Shown here piece by piece: positions 51,457-61,168 of a DNA stretch of 64,000 nucleotides; within the stretch, counting starts at the first letter, position 1, and each line of letters opens with the position of its first letter. Location of the stretch: contig NZ_CP040984.1 of the NCBI RefSeq assembly GCF_006364715.1, positions 248,001 through 312,000 on the forward strand, written 5' to 3'. The notes under the pieces are model-generated. The model searched no databases. It was given only the letters and a program-made list of their open reading frames with translations, and was not told the DNA's origin. A program made the translations under genes and the position numbers. This DNA comes from Candidatus Methylopumilus planktonicus. Lineage in GTDB: Bacteria; Pseudomonadota; Gammaproteobacteria; Burkholderiales; Methylophilaceae.

Positions 51457-52207
51457 AAAAATAGGCCAAGGAAAAGATCTTGTGCTTATTCATGGCTGGG
51501 GCATGCATAGCGGCATATGGGAACCTATTATTGATAGATTTTCAAACCAATACACACTTCATCTTGTAGATATCCCAGGCATGGGAAAAAGTCACGTCAT
51601 TAATCCTTATGATCTAGATCACGTAACTGAGGAAATAAGTAAAGCCTTACCACCCTCATTTGATATTTTAGGCTGGTCTCTAGGCAGTCTTATTGCAATT
51701 AAGATGAGTCTTATGTACCCCAAAAAAATTCACCGTATGGTTTTAGTAGGAGGCACGCCTTGTTTTATTAACCAGACAGATTGGAGTTATGGGGTAGATG
51801 TCAGAGACTTTAATAATTTTGCTAATAATCTTTTTAAAAACTACAAGTCGACCATGATAAATTTTTACATACTACAACTCATGCATTCGAAAAATAGCAA
51901 GTTGATTATTAAAAAACTTAAAGAAATGGAGGCGGTAGAAAATCCACCTGAAATTAAATCATTACAACTTGGGCTTGATATCTTATTAAATAATGATTTG
52001 CGAAATGATATTAATAAAATTAAACATCAAACACTTTTAATCACAGGCGATATGGATCGCTTAACCCCAAAGTCTGCCTCTATGTGGCTTGAAAGTCACT
52101 TGAAAGAAAGTCAACTAAAACTTATCAAAGGTGCATCACACATTCCTTTCCTTTCTCATTCGGATGAGTTCTTTAATTACCTGGATCAATTTTTATTAGC
52201 AGCCTAA
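51446..52207 (+). CDS. bioH: pimeloyl-ACP methyl ester esterase BioH
   Basis: A 253-residue alpha/beta hydrolase. The oxyanion segment is LIHGWGMHSGIW, the nucleophile is S78 in GWSLGSL, the acid is in TGDMDRLTP and the His in ASHIPFLSH. BioH removes the methyl group from pimeloyl-ACP methyl ester made after BioC action. ATG 51446 overlaps the bioF stop; the 51431 frame adds five residues. Placement between bioF and bioC confirms the function. Confidence 0.94.
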   Translation: MHIKKIGQGKDLVLIHGWGMHSGIWEPIIDRFSNQYTLHLVDIPGMGKSHVINPYDLDHVTEEISKALPPSFDILGWSLGSLIAIKMSLMYPKKIHRMVLVGGTPCFINQTDWSYGVDVRDFNNFANNLFKNYKSTMINFYILQLMHSKNSKLIIKKLKEMEAVENPPEIKSLQLGLDILLNNDLRNDINKIKHQTLLITGDMDRLTPKSASMWLESHLKESQLKLIKGASHIPFLSHSDEFFNYLDQFLLAA

Positions 52208-52209
52208 TC

Positions 52210-53079
52210 ATGACTAAAGATCATATTAATAAAAAAAGGGCTCAAGCAGCATTTAATAAAGCTTCGGTTTCTTATGAAGAGGCAGCAGTGCTTCAGAAGC
52301 ATGTCCTAGGAGAAATGTTTCTTAGATTAAAATTACTCAAAATAAATCCAGAAATAATTCTTGATTTAGGCTGCGGGCCGGGCAATGCAGGCCCTGATTT
52401 AAAAGCCACCTATAAGCCCCGTGATCTTATTTATTTGGATTTTGCATATGACATGTTAAAAAAGGCAGAACAGAAAAATAAAGATCATTTCTTGAAGTCT
52501 TTTTCAAATAAAACCTCACAGCAGTTTATCTGTGCTGATATGGAAGCTATCCCCTTATCAGAAGGCAGTGTCGATATGATTTGGTCGAATTTATCACTTC
52601 AATGGTGTAATCATCTAGATCAGGTATTTACTCAGATAGGAAAAATATTAAAGCACAACGGCCTTTTTATATTTAGCACTTTCGGACCAAGCACACTTCA
52701 TGAATTAAGAGCTTCTCTCGCATCATTTTCCCAGCACTCCCATGTGAATCAATTTATCGATATGCATGATATTGGAGATGCGCTTGTGGGTTGCGGATTT
52801 TCTGACCCAGTATTAGATGTGGATCTTTATACACTTACTTACAGTACATTTAAAGACATTATGTATGATCTCAAGCATATTGGTGCTCGCAATGCTCTAG
52901 AAGGAAGGGCTAAAGGCATGACAGGAAAAGGCTTTTTGTATCAACTAGAAAAATCATATGAAACTTATAGGGTCGATAAAAAATTACCCGCGAGTTATGA
53001 GGTTGTTTACGGACATGCGTGGAAAGTAAACAAGTCGCTTGACGAATCCTCAGTCGTTAAATTTTATCCGAAGCAATAA
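52210..53079 (+). CDS. bioC: malonyl-ACP O-methyltransferase BioC
   Basis: A 289-residue SAM methyltransferase. It has ILDLGCGPGNAG (motif I), DMEAIPLSEGSVDMIWSNLSLQW and FSTFGPSTLHELR, all BioC hallmarks. It methylates malonyl-ACP to start pimelate synthesis by the fatty acid route. It starts two bases after bioH, and its stop overlaps bioD by one base. Confidence 0.95.
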   Translation: MTKDHINKKRAQAAFNKASVSYEEAAVLQKHVLGEMFLRLKLLKINPEIILDLGCGPGNAGPDLKATYKPRDLIYLDFAYDMLKKAEQKNKDHFLKSFSNKTSQQFICADMEAIPLSEGSVDMIWSNLSLQWCNHLDQVFTQIGKILKHNGLFIFSTFGPSTLHELRASLASFSQHSHVNQFIDMHDIGDALVGCGFSDPVLDVDLYTLTYSTFKDIMYDLKHIGARNALEGRAKGMTGKGFLYQLEKSYETYRVDKKLPASYEVVYGHAWKVNKSLDESSVVKFYPKQ

Positions 53080-53771
53080 TGTATACATATTTCATCACTG
53101 GAACCGACACTAATATTGGAAAAACAGCAATCACTTGTAGTTTGATTGCTAAATTGACTGAAGAGGGATTTTGTGTGGGCGGAATGAAGCCTGTCGCCGC
53201 TGGGTGCCATATAGAAAACGGTTATATGATATCTGATGATGTTAAAAAGATTGCTGAGGTGAGCAATGCTGACATAAATATCAACGAAGTTAATCCTTAT
53301 CAATTTGAAGCCCCAATCGCACCTCATATTAGCTTTCAGAAAAATAAAAAAGAAATTGATATCCATCTAATTAAAAAGTATTTGCGATCATTTGAAAATA
53401 AGATGGATTATCTATTTATGGAAGGGGTGGGGGGTTACGCTGTGCCGTTAACAGAGAATTTTTCTACAGCAAATTTGATTGAAGCTCTGAATATACCCAT
53501 TATTTTAGTTGTAGGTGTAAAGCTGGGCTGTATCAATCATGCTTTATTGACAGTTGAATCAATTCTAAATAAAAAACAAAAACTCTCTGGCTGGGTAGCT
53601 AATCGTATTGATGAGCATATGCTTGCTTATGATGATAATGTATCTTTTTTAAAAGAAAATATTAAGGCACCTTGTTTAGGCGAAGTGCCATATCTTAAAA
53701 ATTTTGATCCTTACACGGCATCAAAATTTATTGATATTGCTAAGCTTAACGATAAAGTTGATTTATATTAA
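53079..53771 (+). CDS. bioD: dethiobiotin synthetase
   Basis: A 230-residue P-loop ligase: GTDTNIGKTA near 7-16, GMKPVAAGC, EGVGGYAVPL and GWVANRID. It closes the ureido ring of dethiobiotin using CO2 and ATP. It is the last gene of the biotin operon. BioA (aminotransferase) is not in the window. Its end overlaps the convergent nadD by 26 bases. Confidence 0.95.
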   Translation: MYTYFITGTDTNIGKTAITCSLIAKLTEEGFCVGGMKPVAAGCHIENGYMISDDVKKIAEVSNADININEVNPYQFEAPIAPHISFQKNKKEIDIHLIKKYLRSFENKMDYLFMEGVGGYAVPLTENFSTANLIEALNIPIILVVGVKLGCINHALLTVESILNKKQKLSGWVANRIDEHMLAYDDNVSFLKENIKAPCLGEVPYLKNFDPYTASKFIDIAKLNDKVDLY

Positions 53772-54405
53772 TGTAGTCGGCAATTACTTCAGGCACGAGT
53801 TGTGAAAGATTCTTATGCAAATGAATTGCGTTTCGAATTTGAGATGATGAAACGTCAATATACTCAAATTGTTTCACCATAATTAAACCATAAGCTGATG
53901 TTTCGATATCTTCTATCTTTTGAGTAAGTCTTTTATTCCATTCTTTTTTTAGATCTGGCGTTAATTGATCTGAGTTAATTGGTGATTCTCGTCTCTCAAC
54001 AATTAATATATGGCAATAATTAAAAAGCTCATTCCATAAATGCCAGGATTCAAGTTTCAGAAAAGCATCACTTCCCATTAAAAAACATAAAGCCTGGTCT
54101 TCGTCTTTTTCTTGTGTAAGTCTTTTTAATGTTTCAATTGTATAAGAGGCCTGAAGATCGTTCTGATGTTTTTTAATTTCTCGATCATCGGTCAAAAATC
54201 CTGCATAAGGCTTTAAAGCGAGATTAAGCATTTCTAAGCGATGCTTGTTATCTAATACGATATTTTTATGAGGCGCTAGACCGGACGGGATAAAAAGAAC
54301 TTTTGACAAAGAAGCGAAGCTCTTCCAAGCTTGAGCTAATTTAATATGACCATAATGGATTGGGTCAAATGTACCGCCAAACACACCAATAAGCTTCAAA
54401 GACAT
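53746..54405 (-). CDS. nadD: nicotinate-nucleotide adenylyltransferase
   Basis: A 219-residue nucleotidyltransferase with GVFGGTFDPIHYGHIKLA near 8, PSGLAPHK, FLMGSDAFLKLESW and VSSSQIRNAI. It makes deamido-NAD from NaMN. It follows proA after three bases. In many relatives rsfS (ybeB) comes next, but here bioD overlaps its end from the other strand. Confidence 0.95.
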   Translation of the reverse strand: MSLKLIGVFGGTFDPIHYGHIKLAQAWKSFASLSKVLFIPSGLAPHKNIVLDNKHRLEMLNLALKPYAGFLTDDREIKKHQNDLQASYTIETLKRLTQEKDEDQALCFLMGSDAFLKLESWHLWNELFNYCHILIVERRESPINSDQLTPDLKKEWNKRLTQKIEDIETSAYGLIMVKQFEYIDVSSSQIRNAIHLHKNLSQLVPEVIADYININQLYR

Positions 54406-54408
54406 TCC

Positions 54409-55668
54409 TTATTTGCGAGTATGACCGTTGCCTAATACAATATATTTTAGCGAAGTGAGCCCTTCAAGACCGACAGGACCTCTTACATGTAATTTATTTG
54501 TTGAAATACCTATTTCAGCACCTAGGCCATATTCAAAGCCATCTGCAAATCGAGTTGAAGCGTTTACCATAACACTGCTTGAATCAACTTCTTTCAAGAA
54601 TTGCATCGCACGCTCATAATTTTCTGTAACTATAGCGTCGGTGTGATGAGAGGAATATTGATTGATATGATGAATAGCTTCATCGATATCAATTACAATC
54701 TTGCATGAAATGATTGCATCGAGATATTCAGTATAAAAATCATCCTCACTTGCTTTTTTAATACCCTTTACAAGTTTCAAAGTTTCCTTGCATCCGCGAA
54801 CCTCAACTTTATGTTGATGCAGCATTTTCACAATTTTAGGCAAGAAATCGCGTGCAATATGCTTCGAAATTAAAAGTGATTCAGTGGTATTGCATGTACC
54901 CAATCTCTGAGTTTTAGAATTCTCAATAATTTTGAGCGTCTTATTTAAGTCCGCATCTTTATCCACATAGACGTGACAATTTCCATCTAAATGTTTAATA
55001 ACAGGAACAGTTGCTTCATCACTAATCATTTTAGTTAAGCTTTTACCGCCTCTTGGGATGATGACATCAATGTAATCATTAAGCTTAATCATGCCTTTGA
55101 CTATAGATCTATCCGTAGAGTCGATTACCTGAACAGCTTGAATAGAAAGACCAGATTTTTTAAGCGCCTCATGAATAAGGCCGCTTAAAGCAATATTAGA
55201 ATGAATAGATTCACTACCCCCTCTTAATATAATGGCATTTCCTGACTTAATAGATAAACTCGCCGCATCAATAGTGACATTAGGACGAGATTCATAAATC
55301 ATACCTATCACGCCAAGAGCAACACGCATTTGACCGACTTGAATACCTGATGGACGTGCATTCAAATGCATAATTTCACCAATAGGATCTCTCAGATCGA
55401 CAATGTCTTGTATGCCTTTAATCATTGAATCAATGGTTTTACTCGAAATGATTAGGCGATCGATAGAAGCACGATCTAATTTATTTTTTTTCGCCGCCTG
55501 TACGTCCTTTTCATTGGCTTTTAAAATGGTTGCGGCTTTTGAATTTAAAAGCTCAATGAGAAAAGTCAAAGCATCATTTTTTTGTTGAGTTGATACTTTA
55601 GCCATCAGGAGCGAAGCTTTTTTTGCCTCTAGACCGATATTTTTAAGATATTGATTAGTGTTTGTCAT
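54409..55668 (-). CDS. proA: gamma-glutamyl phosphate reductase
   Basis: A 419-residue aldehyde-dehydrogenase-fold enzyme. It has MIYESRPNVTIDAASL, LRGGSES, catalytic Cys near 259 in RLGTCNTTES, HHTDAIVTE and VMVNASTRFADGFEYGLGAEIGIST. It reduces the product of ProB (29.5 kb) to glutamate semialdehyde. It lies 39 bases after holA. Confidence 0.96.
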   Translation of the reverse strand: MTNTNQYLKNIGLEAKKASLLMAKVSTQQKNDALTFLIELLNSKAATILKANEKDVQAAKKNKLDRASIDRLIISSKTIDSMIKGIQDIVDLRDPIGEIMHLNARPSGIQVGQMRVALGVIGMIYESRPNVTIDAASLSIKSGNAIILRGGSESIHSNIALSGLIHEALKKSGLSIQAVQVIDSTDRSIVKGMIKLNDYIDVIIPRGGKSLTKMISDEATVPVIKHLDGNCHVYVDKDADLNKTLKIIENSKTQRLGTCNTTESLLISKHIARDFLPKIVKMLHQHKVEVRGCKETLKLVKGIKKASEDDFYTEYLDAIISCKIVIDIDEAIHHINQYSSHHTDAIVTENYERAMQFLKEVDSSSVMVNASTRFADGFEYGLGAEIGISTNKLHVRGPVGLEGLTSLKYIVLGNGHTRK

Positions 55669-55707
55669 GGATGAATTATACGCGCTAAGAAATTACCTTG
55701 TATAGGA

Positions 55708-56736
55708 TCAAATTTTTCGACTTCGAGATGCTATTTTTGCAAGCCCCATACAAAGTCTCACTGTTTCTAACCAGGCGTCGCCTGGGGAAACACCTTTCGA
55801 TATTTTATCAATTTCAGATAACTTTTGAGTAGCTGCCCTTAAATGCTTAACTGAAAAAAAAGATAGCGATTTTTTAACGTAAGTAAGCTTATCTCCAAAT
55901 ATTCTTGATTTTGTAAGATAGTTTTCTAAAGATTGACCTCTAAAATCAAGCTCTTTTATTTCAAGCATAGGTTTTAATACCCAAGAAAGAGAGCTTGTTA
56001 TGTTAATTGGATTTTGCCCCTCTTCTTTTAAAAAGTTGAGTGTCGACAAGGTTTTTATCTGGTCACCATTTAATACATATTCAGTGAGTTCAAAAGTATC
56101 ATAACGAGATACATTGGAAATAGACTGAGACACTTTTTCGTATGAAATAGATTGGTTTGGAAAAAGCAATGCTAATTTATTCAATTCCTGGTCTGCAGCA
56201 AGCATATTGCCATGAACAAATTGACTGACAAGCTGAATACTTTCTTCATCTAGGTTTATTGATAATAATAAAGCTCTTTTTTTTAACCAAGAAGGAAGTT
56301 CACCCGGCTTAATCTCATCAAGCCTAATCGTGTAAGATTTTTTTTCGAGCTCTTTAAACCATTTCTGCTGCTTAGTTTCCCTGTCTGTTTGGGGTAATTG
56401 AACAATTAGTAGGTCGTCTTGAGAAAGATTTTGTAGAATCCCATAAAAGGATTCGCCGCTTTCTGCATTTATTTTTCCTGAGGGAATGACGATTTCAATA
56501 ATACGCTTTTGGGAAAACAAACCCTGAGCGGAAAGGGACGAAGCACATTGATCCCATTTAAAATAGCGATCAACAGTAAAAGTCAATTTTTCTAGGTAAG
56601 AATGTTCTTTGGCAAATTGACGGAGGATGTCGAAAGCTTCTTTTCTTGAGAGAGCTTCATCCCCCAAAAGAAAAAATTTTGATAGCTGATTTTTTTGAAG
56701 CTCCTTATGAAGCGCTTCCGAATCAAATGCCGCCAT
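55708..56736 (-). CDS. holA: DNA polymerase III delta subunit
   Basis: A 342-residue HolA. Conserved parts are FFLLGDEALSRKEAFDILR near the N-terminus, a long AAA-like core, and a C-terminal helical clamp-loader region with SRYDTFELTEYVLNGD. Delta opens the beta sliding clamp. The leuS-lptE-holA order is standard. It starts three bases after lptE. Confidence 0.92.
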   Translation of the reverse strand: MAAFDSEALHKELQKNQLSKFFLLGDEALSRKEAFDILRQFAKEHSYLEKLTFTVDRYFKWDQCASSLSAQGLFSQKRIIEIVIPSGKINAESGESFYGILQNLSQDDLLIVQLPQTDRETKQQKWFKELEKKSYTIRLDEIKPGELPSWLKKRALLLSINLDEESIQLVSQFVHGNMLAADQELNKLALLFPNQSISYEKVSQSISNVSRYDTFELTEYVLNGDQIKTLSTLNFLKEEGQNPINITSSLSWVLKPMLEIKELDFRGQSLENYLTKSRIFGDKLTYVKKSLSFFSVKHLRAATQKLSEIDKISKGVSPGDAWLETVRLCMGLAKIASRSRKI

Positions 56737-56739
56737 TAA

Positions 56740-57225
56740 TTATTTTTTAATAACTTGAATTTGATTAAATAGATTTGTAATGGCTTCATTACGCATAGCT
56801 TCGTTAAGCTGTCTTTCTTCCTCTTCTTTACCAATAAGATTTGAATCACTGTAGGTAAAGTCCTTGCGTGTTTCTATTATGTTTTCTTGGCCCCAAATTT
56901 CACTGTCACTAGTTTTAATACGATAACGAACTCTATAAAAAATTTCAAATTCTCGAACAAGACCCTGGCCACTCAAGGAAAGAATTCTTTTTTCACTTTC
57001 TTCGCTAAGAAGCTCAACTCTTAATTCTGGATTCTCTGTCGGGGAAACAATAGCTACTTTATTGGTATTTAAGATTTTTTTGAGGTTTTTTGTGAAACTT
57101 AATTCTTTACCTTCCAGGCTAATTGTTTTAAATGATATTTCTGTCATGCCTCTCATATGAAACCCGCAACTTGTAATCACAAGAAGGAATAATATAGCTA
57201 TAAGTTTTTTTTGTATGAAATTCAT
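56740..57225 (-). CDS. lptE: LPS-assembly lipoprotein LptE
   Basis: A 161-residue lipoprotein with lipobox VITSC (Cys 20) followed by GFHMRG, the LptE hallmark, and a SEKRILSLSGQGLVREFEI strand region. LptE plugs the LptD barrel during LPS insertion; lptD lies at the window edge. It is encoded three bases after leuS. Confidence 0.93.
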   Translation of the reverse strand: MNFIQKKLIAILFLLVITSCGFHMRGMTEISFKTISLEGKELSFTKNLKKILNTNKVAIVSPTENPELRVELLSEESEKRILSLSGQGLVREFEIFYRVRYRIKTSDSEIWGQENIIETRKDFTYSDSNLIGKEEEERQLNEAMRNEAITNLFNQIQVIKK

Positions 57226-57228
57226 AAT

Positions 57229-59682
57229 CTATCCTGTGACGATATTAATGAGTTTTTTAGGCACAAATATCAATTTTTTAACTTTACTTTCAGGGTCTAT
57301 AAATCGCTTAACGTCCTCATTTTCGAGGGCCATGAGCTCAATATCTTTTTGTGTAAGATCAGCCGATACTAGCATATTTCCTCTAAGTTTTCCGTTGACT
57401 TGAATCACCATTTCATATTCGTTCTTAATTAATGCGCTTGAGTCAGCTTTAGGCCAAACCTCTTGGTCGATCGCAGTATTAAAAAGATGATCCCATAAGG
57501 CATGACAAATATGAGGCACAAAAGGATTGAGTAACAAAATAACATTTTGTATCACTTCTTGTTTGACTGAAACTGTTATAGCATCTTCACCTTCCACTTT
57601 TGCAAAGGTATTCATGAGTTCCATCACAGAAGATATGGCTGTATTAAAACTATGTCTTCTTTGAATATCATCTGTAATTTTTTGTATGGTCTGATGTAAC
57701 TCAAATCTTAAATTTTTTGTTTGAGCAGTGAGCTCTCCTTCTGTATAAGGCGCAATTTTACCTTTGGCATGATGATCATAAACAGCTTTCCAAAGCCGCT
57801 TTAAAAAGCGATTCGCTCCCTCAACGCCACTGTCAGACCACTCTAAACTTTGCTCAGGAGGGGCTGCAAACATAATAAAAAGTCTTGCGGTATCAGCACC
57901 GAACTGATCAATAAGTGATTGAGGATCTACAGTATTGCCTTTTGATTTTGACATTTTGGTGCCATTTTTTAATACCATACCTTGTGTTAAAAGATTTTTA
58001 AATGGCTCTGAATGTTTAATGAGGCCAAGGTCCCTTAAGATCTTATTAAAAAAGCGTGCATATAATAAATGTAATATGGCATGCTCAATACCGCCGATAT
58101 ATTGATCAACAGGCATCCAGTAATTACTTCTTTCATCCACCATAACATTTTGATTGTTATAACTTGGATAGCGAGCAAAGTACCAAGATGACTCTACAAA
58201 AGTATCCATCGTATCTGTTTCTCTTTCAGCTGGCTTGCCGCACGAAGGGCAGGTTGTTTTGTAAAAAGATTCATCTTTTTTAATAGGAGATCCAACACCA
58301 TGCATAACAATGGACTCAGGCAGCACTACGGGTAAATCTTTTTCTGGCACAGGTACTTCGCCACATGAATGACATTTAATAATAGGTATTGGGCATCCCC
58401 AATAACGCTGCCTTGAAATTCCCCAGTCACGTAATCTAAACTGCGTTGTTTTTTTACCTTTATTGAGAGAAGTTAGTTTATTAACAATGGCATCAAATGC
58501 CTCCTGAAATTCTAAACCATTAAATTCACCCGAATTAATTAACCGCCCATAATCAGTGTAAGCAGCCTCTTCAAGGTTCATTGTTTTTGCATCAATCGGC
58601 TCAATAACTTGTTCAATGTTGAGGTTATATTTTTTTGCAAAATGAAAATCTCTTTCATCATGCGCAGGAACTGCCATGACTGCTCCTGAGCCATAACTTA
58701 TAAGAACATAATTAGCTATCCAAATCGGTACTTCTTTTTGTGTGATAGGGTGAATAGCTCGAAGCCCAGAGTCGATACCTATTTTTTCTGCAGTCGCAAG
58801 ATCTGCCTCAGCAACGCCGCCTCTTGAACATTCGTTAATGAATGCTTCAATTGTAGGATTATTTTTTTTAATTAATGAAGCAAGGGGATGTTCTGCTGCA
58901 ATAGCTAAGTAAGTCACACCTAAAAGTGTGTCTGGTCGGGTAGTATAGATTTTAATGTGATCAGCATGATCTTTAATAGAAAATTCAATTTCACAGCCAT
59001 AACTTTTACCAATCCAATTTCTTTGCATGGTTTTGACTTGCTCTGGCCAGCCTTCAAGACCATCTAAATCCCTTAAAAGCTCATCTGCGTATTCAGTAAT
59101 TTTCATAAAATATTGAGGAATTTCTTTTTTCTCAACAACAGCGCCAGATCGCCATCCTTTTCCATCAATTACTTGTTCATTAGCAAGGACAGTTTGATCA
59201 ACTGGATCCCAATTAACTGTAGAAATTTTTTTGTAAATTAATTTCTTTTTAAAGAGTTCAGTAAATAACCATTGCTCCCATTTGTAATATTCTGGTCGAC
59301 ATGTTGCAATTTCTCTTTTCCAGTCAATAGCAAGGCCCAGTTGTTTTAATTGGTGCTTCATGTAATCAATATTGCTATAGGTCCAAGCAGCAGGAGCAGA
59401 TTTATTTTGTAATGCCGCATTCTCAGCAGGCAAACCAAAAGCATCCCAGCCCATCGGCTGTAATACATTAAAACCAAGCATGCGATGAAAGCGACTTAAT
59501 ACATCGCCGATCGTGTAATTTCTAACGTGCCCCATATGAAGTTTTCCGCTTGGATAAGGGAACATAGAAAGACAATAATATTTTGGTTTTTTAGAGTCTT
59601 CTGAAACAGAAAATGTAAGCTCCTTATCCCAATAAGATCGAACTTTTTCTTCAATACTTTTAAAAGGGTAGTTGGATTGCAT
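57229..59682 (-). CDS. leuS: leucyl-tRNA synthetase
   Basis: An 817-residue class Ia synthetase. HIGH-type motif in PYPSGKLHMGHVRNY, editing domain with TTRPDTLLGVTYLA, Cys pairs CHSC and CPSC, and KMSKSKGN in NGTKMSKSKGNTV. It charges tRNA-Leu. The length is a little under the 860 residues of E. coli, without an obvious missing domain. It starts the leuS-lptE-holA-proA-nadD run, three bases after adk. Confidence 0.96.
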   Translation of the reverse strand: MQSNYPFKSIEEKVRSYWDKELTFSVSEDSKKPKYYCLSMFPYPSGKLHMGHVRNYTIGDVLSRFHRMLGFNVLQPMGWDAFGLPAENAALQNKSAPAAWTYSNIDYMKHQLKQLGLAIDWKREIATCRPEYYKWEQWLFTELFKKKLIYKKISTVNWDPVDQTVLANEQVIDGKGWRSGAVVEKKEIPQYFMKITEYADELLRDLDGLEGWPEQVKTMQRNWIGKSYGCEIEFSIKDHADHIKIYTTRPDTLLGVTYLAIAAEHPLASLIKKNNPTIEAFINECSRGGVAEADLATAEKIGIDSGLRAIHPITQKEVPIWIANYVLISYGSGAVMAVPAHDERDFHFAKKYNLNIEQVIEPIDAKTMNLEEAAYTDYGRLINSGEFNGLEFQEAFDAIVNKLTSLNKGKKTTQFRLRDWGISRQRYWGCPIPIIKCHSCGEVPVPEKDLPVVLPESIVMHGVGSPIKKDESFYKTTCPSCGKPAERETDTMDTFVESSWYFARYPSYNNQNVMVDERSNYWMPVDQYIGGIEHAILHLLYARFFNKILRDLGLIKHSEPFKNLLTQGMVLKNGTKMSKSKGNTVDPQSLIDQFGADTARLFIMFAAPPEQSLEWSDSGVEGANRFLKRLWKAVYDHHAKGKIAPYTEGELTAQTKNLRFELHQTIQKITDDIQRRHSFNTAISSVMELMNTFAKVEGEDAITVSVKQEVIQNVILLLNPFVPHICHALWDHLFNTAIDQEVWPKADSSALIKNEYEMVIQVNGKLRGNMLVSADLTQKDIELMALENEDVKRFIDPESKVKKLIFVPKKLINIVTG

Positions 59683-59685
59683 GTA

Positions 59686-60336
59686 CTAATTAATTTGATC
59701 AAAAATTGTTTTTTGGATATCTATAACATCACCGAAGCCGTTAATCTTAATATAGCGAAGCTCTTGATTTTCAGTTGCTGCCCATTTTGAATAATAATCA
59801 ACAAGTGGCTTCGTTTGGCTGTGATAAACATCAAGACGTTTTAGAATGGTTTCTTTTTTATCATCATCTCTCTGAATAAGAGGCTCACCTGTGATGTCAT
59901 CCTGATCTTGAATTTTAGGGGGATTATTAAGAATATGATAAATGCGACCTGAAGCAATATGCGTCCTTCGGCCGCTTAACCTATCTACAATAATATTATC
60001 TGGCACATCAATTTCAATGACTATATCAATCCTAATGGAAGCCTGTTTCATTGCTTCGGCTTGAGGAATAGTTCTAGGAAAGCCATCTAACAAGAAGCCT
60101 TGTTTACAATCGCTATCTTGTATCCGCTCTTTAACTAATTCAATAATAAGTTGATCTGGAACAAGTGCGCCACTATCCATAAATTGTTTGGCTTCAAGAC
60201 CTAATTTTGTGTTTGCTTTAATAGCAGAACGAAGCATGTCGCCAGTAGATATTTGGGGGATATTAAATTTGTCTTTAAGTATCTGGGCTTGTGTGCCCTT
60301 GCCGGCACCCGGCGCTCCTAGTAGAATAATTCTCAT
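59686..60336 (-). CDS. adk: adenylate kinase
   Basis: A 216-residue kinase: P-loop GAPGAGKGTQA at 7-17, GDMLR, LLDGFPRTIPQAEAM, and LID domain SGRRTHIASGRIYH without zinc-binding cysteines. It interconverts AMP and ATP with ADP. A run of GGAGAG precedes the ATG on the minus strand. It lies 67 bases after rsmA. Confidence 0.96.
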   Translation of the reverse strand: MRIILLGAPGAGKGTQAQILKDKFNIPQISTGDMLRSAIKANTKLGLEAKQFMDSGALVPDQLIIELVKERIQDSDCKQGFLLDGFPRTIPQAEAMKQASIRIDIVIEIDVPDNIIVDRLSGRRTHIASGRIYHILNNPPKIQDQDDITGEPLIQRDDDKKETILKRLDVYHSQTKPLVDYYSKWAATENQELRYIKINGFGDVIDIQKTIFDQIN

Positions 60337-60403
60337 GTATCTCTCCTTAAGTCTTAATTATATCAGCCGATGTAGATTTCACATGCCTATTAGCCTGTAT
60401 AAA

Positions 60404-61168
60404 TTAATCCAGATAATTTGAAATTTTTACGAAATCTGATACTGATAAATTTTCGGCTCTTAACTGCGGATTGATACCTATTTTCTCAAAGTCATTTTCG
60501 TTAATAAAGGATTTAAGTGTATTGCGAATAGTCTTTCTTCTTTGGGAAAAAGCTTCCTTAACAATCTTCCCAAACTGATTGATATTGTTAGCTATAAAAG
60601 GGTATTGCTCGTAAGGAATGAGCCTTACGAAAGATGATTCAACTTTAGGCTCCGGATCGAATGCCTCTTTCGGCACATGAACCAAATGCTCCATTGAAAA
60701 ATAATATTGAAGCATCACTGATAGTCTCCCGTAATCGGAAGACGAAGGTGTGGCAATCATACGATCTACTACTTCTTTTTGTAACATAAAATGCAGATCT
60801 TTAATAATTACAATATTTTCAATACATTTAAATAGGACAGGCGTTGAAATGTTGTAAGGTAAATTACCTACAACTCTTACTTTTTGGTCGAACTGATGAA
60901 AGTTAAAATTTAGAACATCCTCATTGAATATGGTAATTTTTTTTTTTGGGTATTCTTTTTCCATCCAACTTACAATATCTCGATCAAGTTCAATGGCTAA
61001 CAGATGATTAGATTTCTCGAGAAGTGGTTTTGTAAGCGCCCCAAGGCCAGGGCCTATTTCAATAAGAGCGTCATCTAGAAGAGGGTTGATTGATTGAATG
61101 ATTGAATGAATAATCGACGCATCTTTGAGAAAATTTTGCCCAAATTTTTTCTTAGCAATATATTTCAT
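60404..61168 (-). CDS. rsmA: 16S rRNA (adenine-1518/1519-N6)-dimethyltransferase
   Basis: A 254-residue KsgA/RsmA methyltransferase with KKFGQNFLKD, IEIGPGLGALTKPLL, VGNLPYNISTPVLF and AFSQRRKTIRNTLK. It dimethylates two adenines in 16S helix 45. The start overlaps the pdxA stop (ATGA). The surA-pdxA-rsmA order is conserved, with apaH usually nearby; here apaH is at 4.7 kb instead. Confidence 0.96.
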   Translation of the reverse strand: MKYIAKKKFGQNFLKDASIIHSIIQSINPLLDDALIEIGPGLGALTKPLLEKSNHLLAIELDRDIVSWMEKEYPKKKITIFNEDVLNFNFHQFDQKVRVVGNLPYNISTPVLFKCIENIVIIKDLHFMLQKEVVDRMIATPSSSDYGRLSVMLQYYFSMEHLVHVPKEAFDPEPKVESSFVRLIPYEQYPFIANNINQFGKIVKEAFSQRRKTIRNTLKSFINENDFEKIGINPQLRAENLSVSDFVKISNYLD

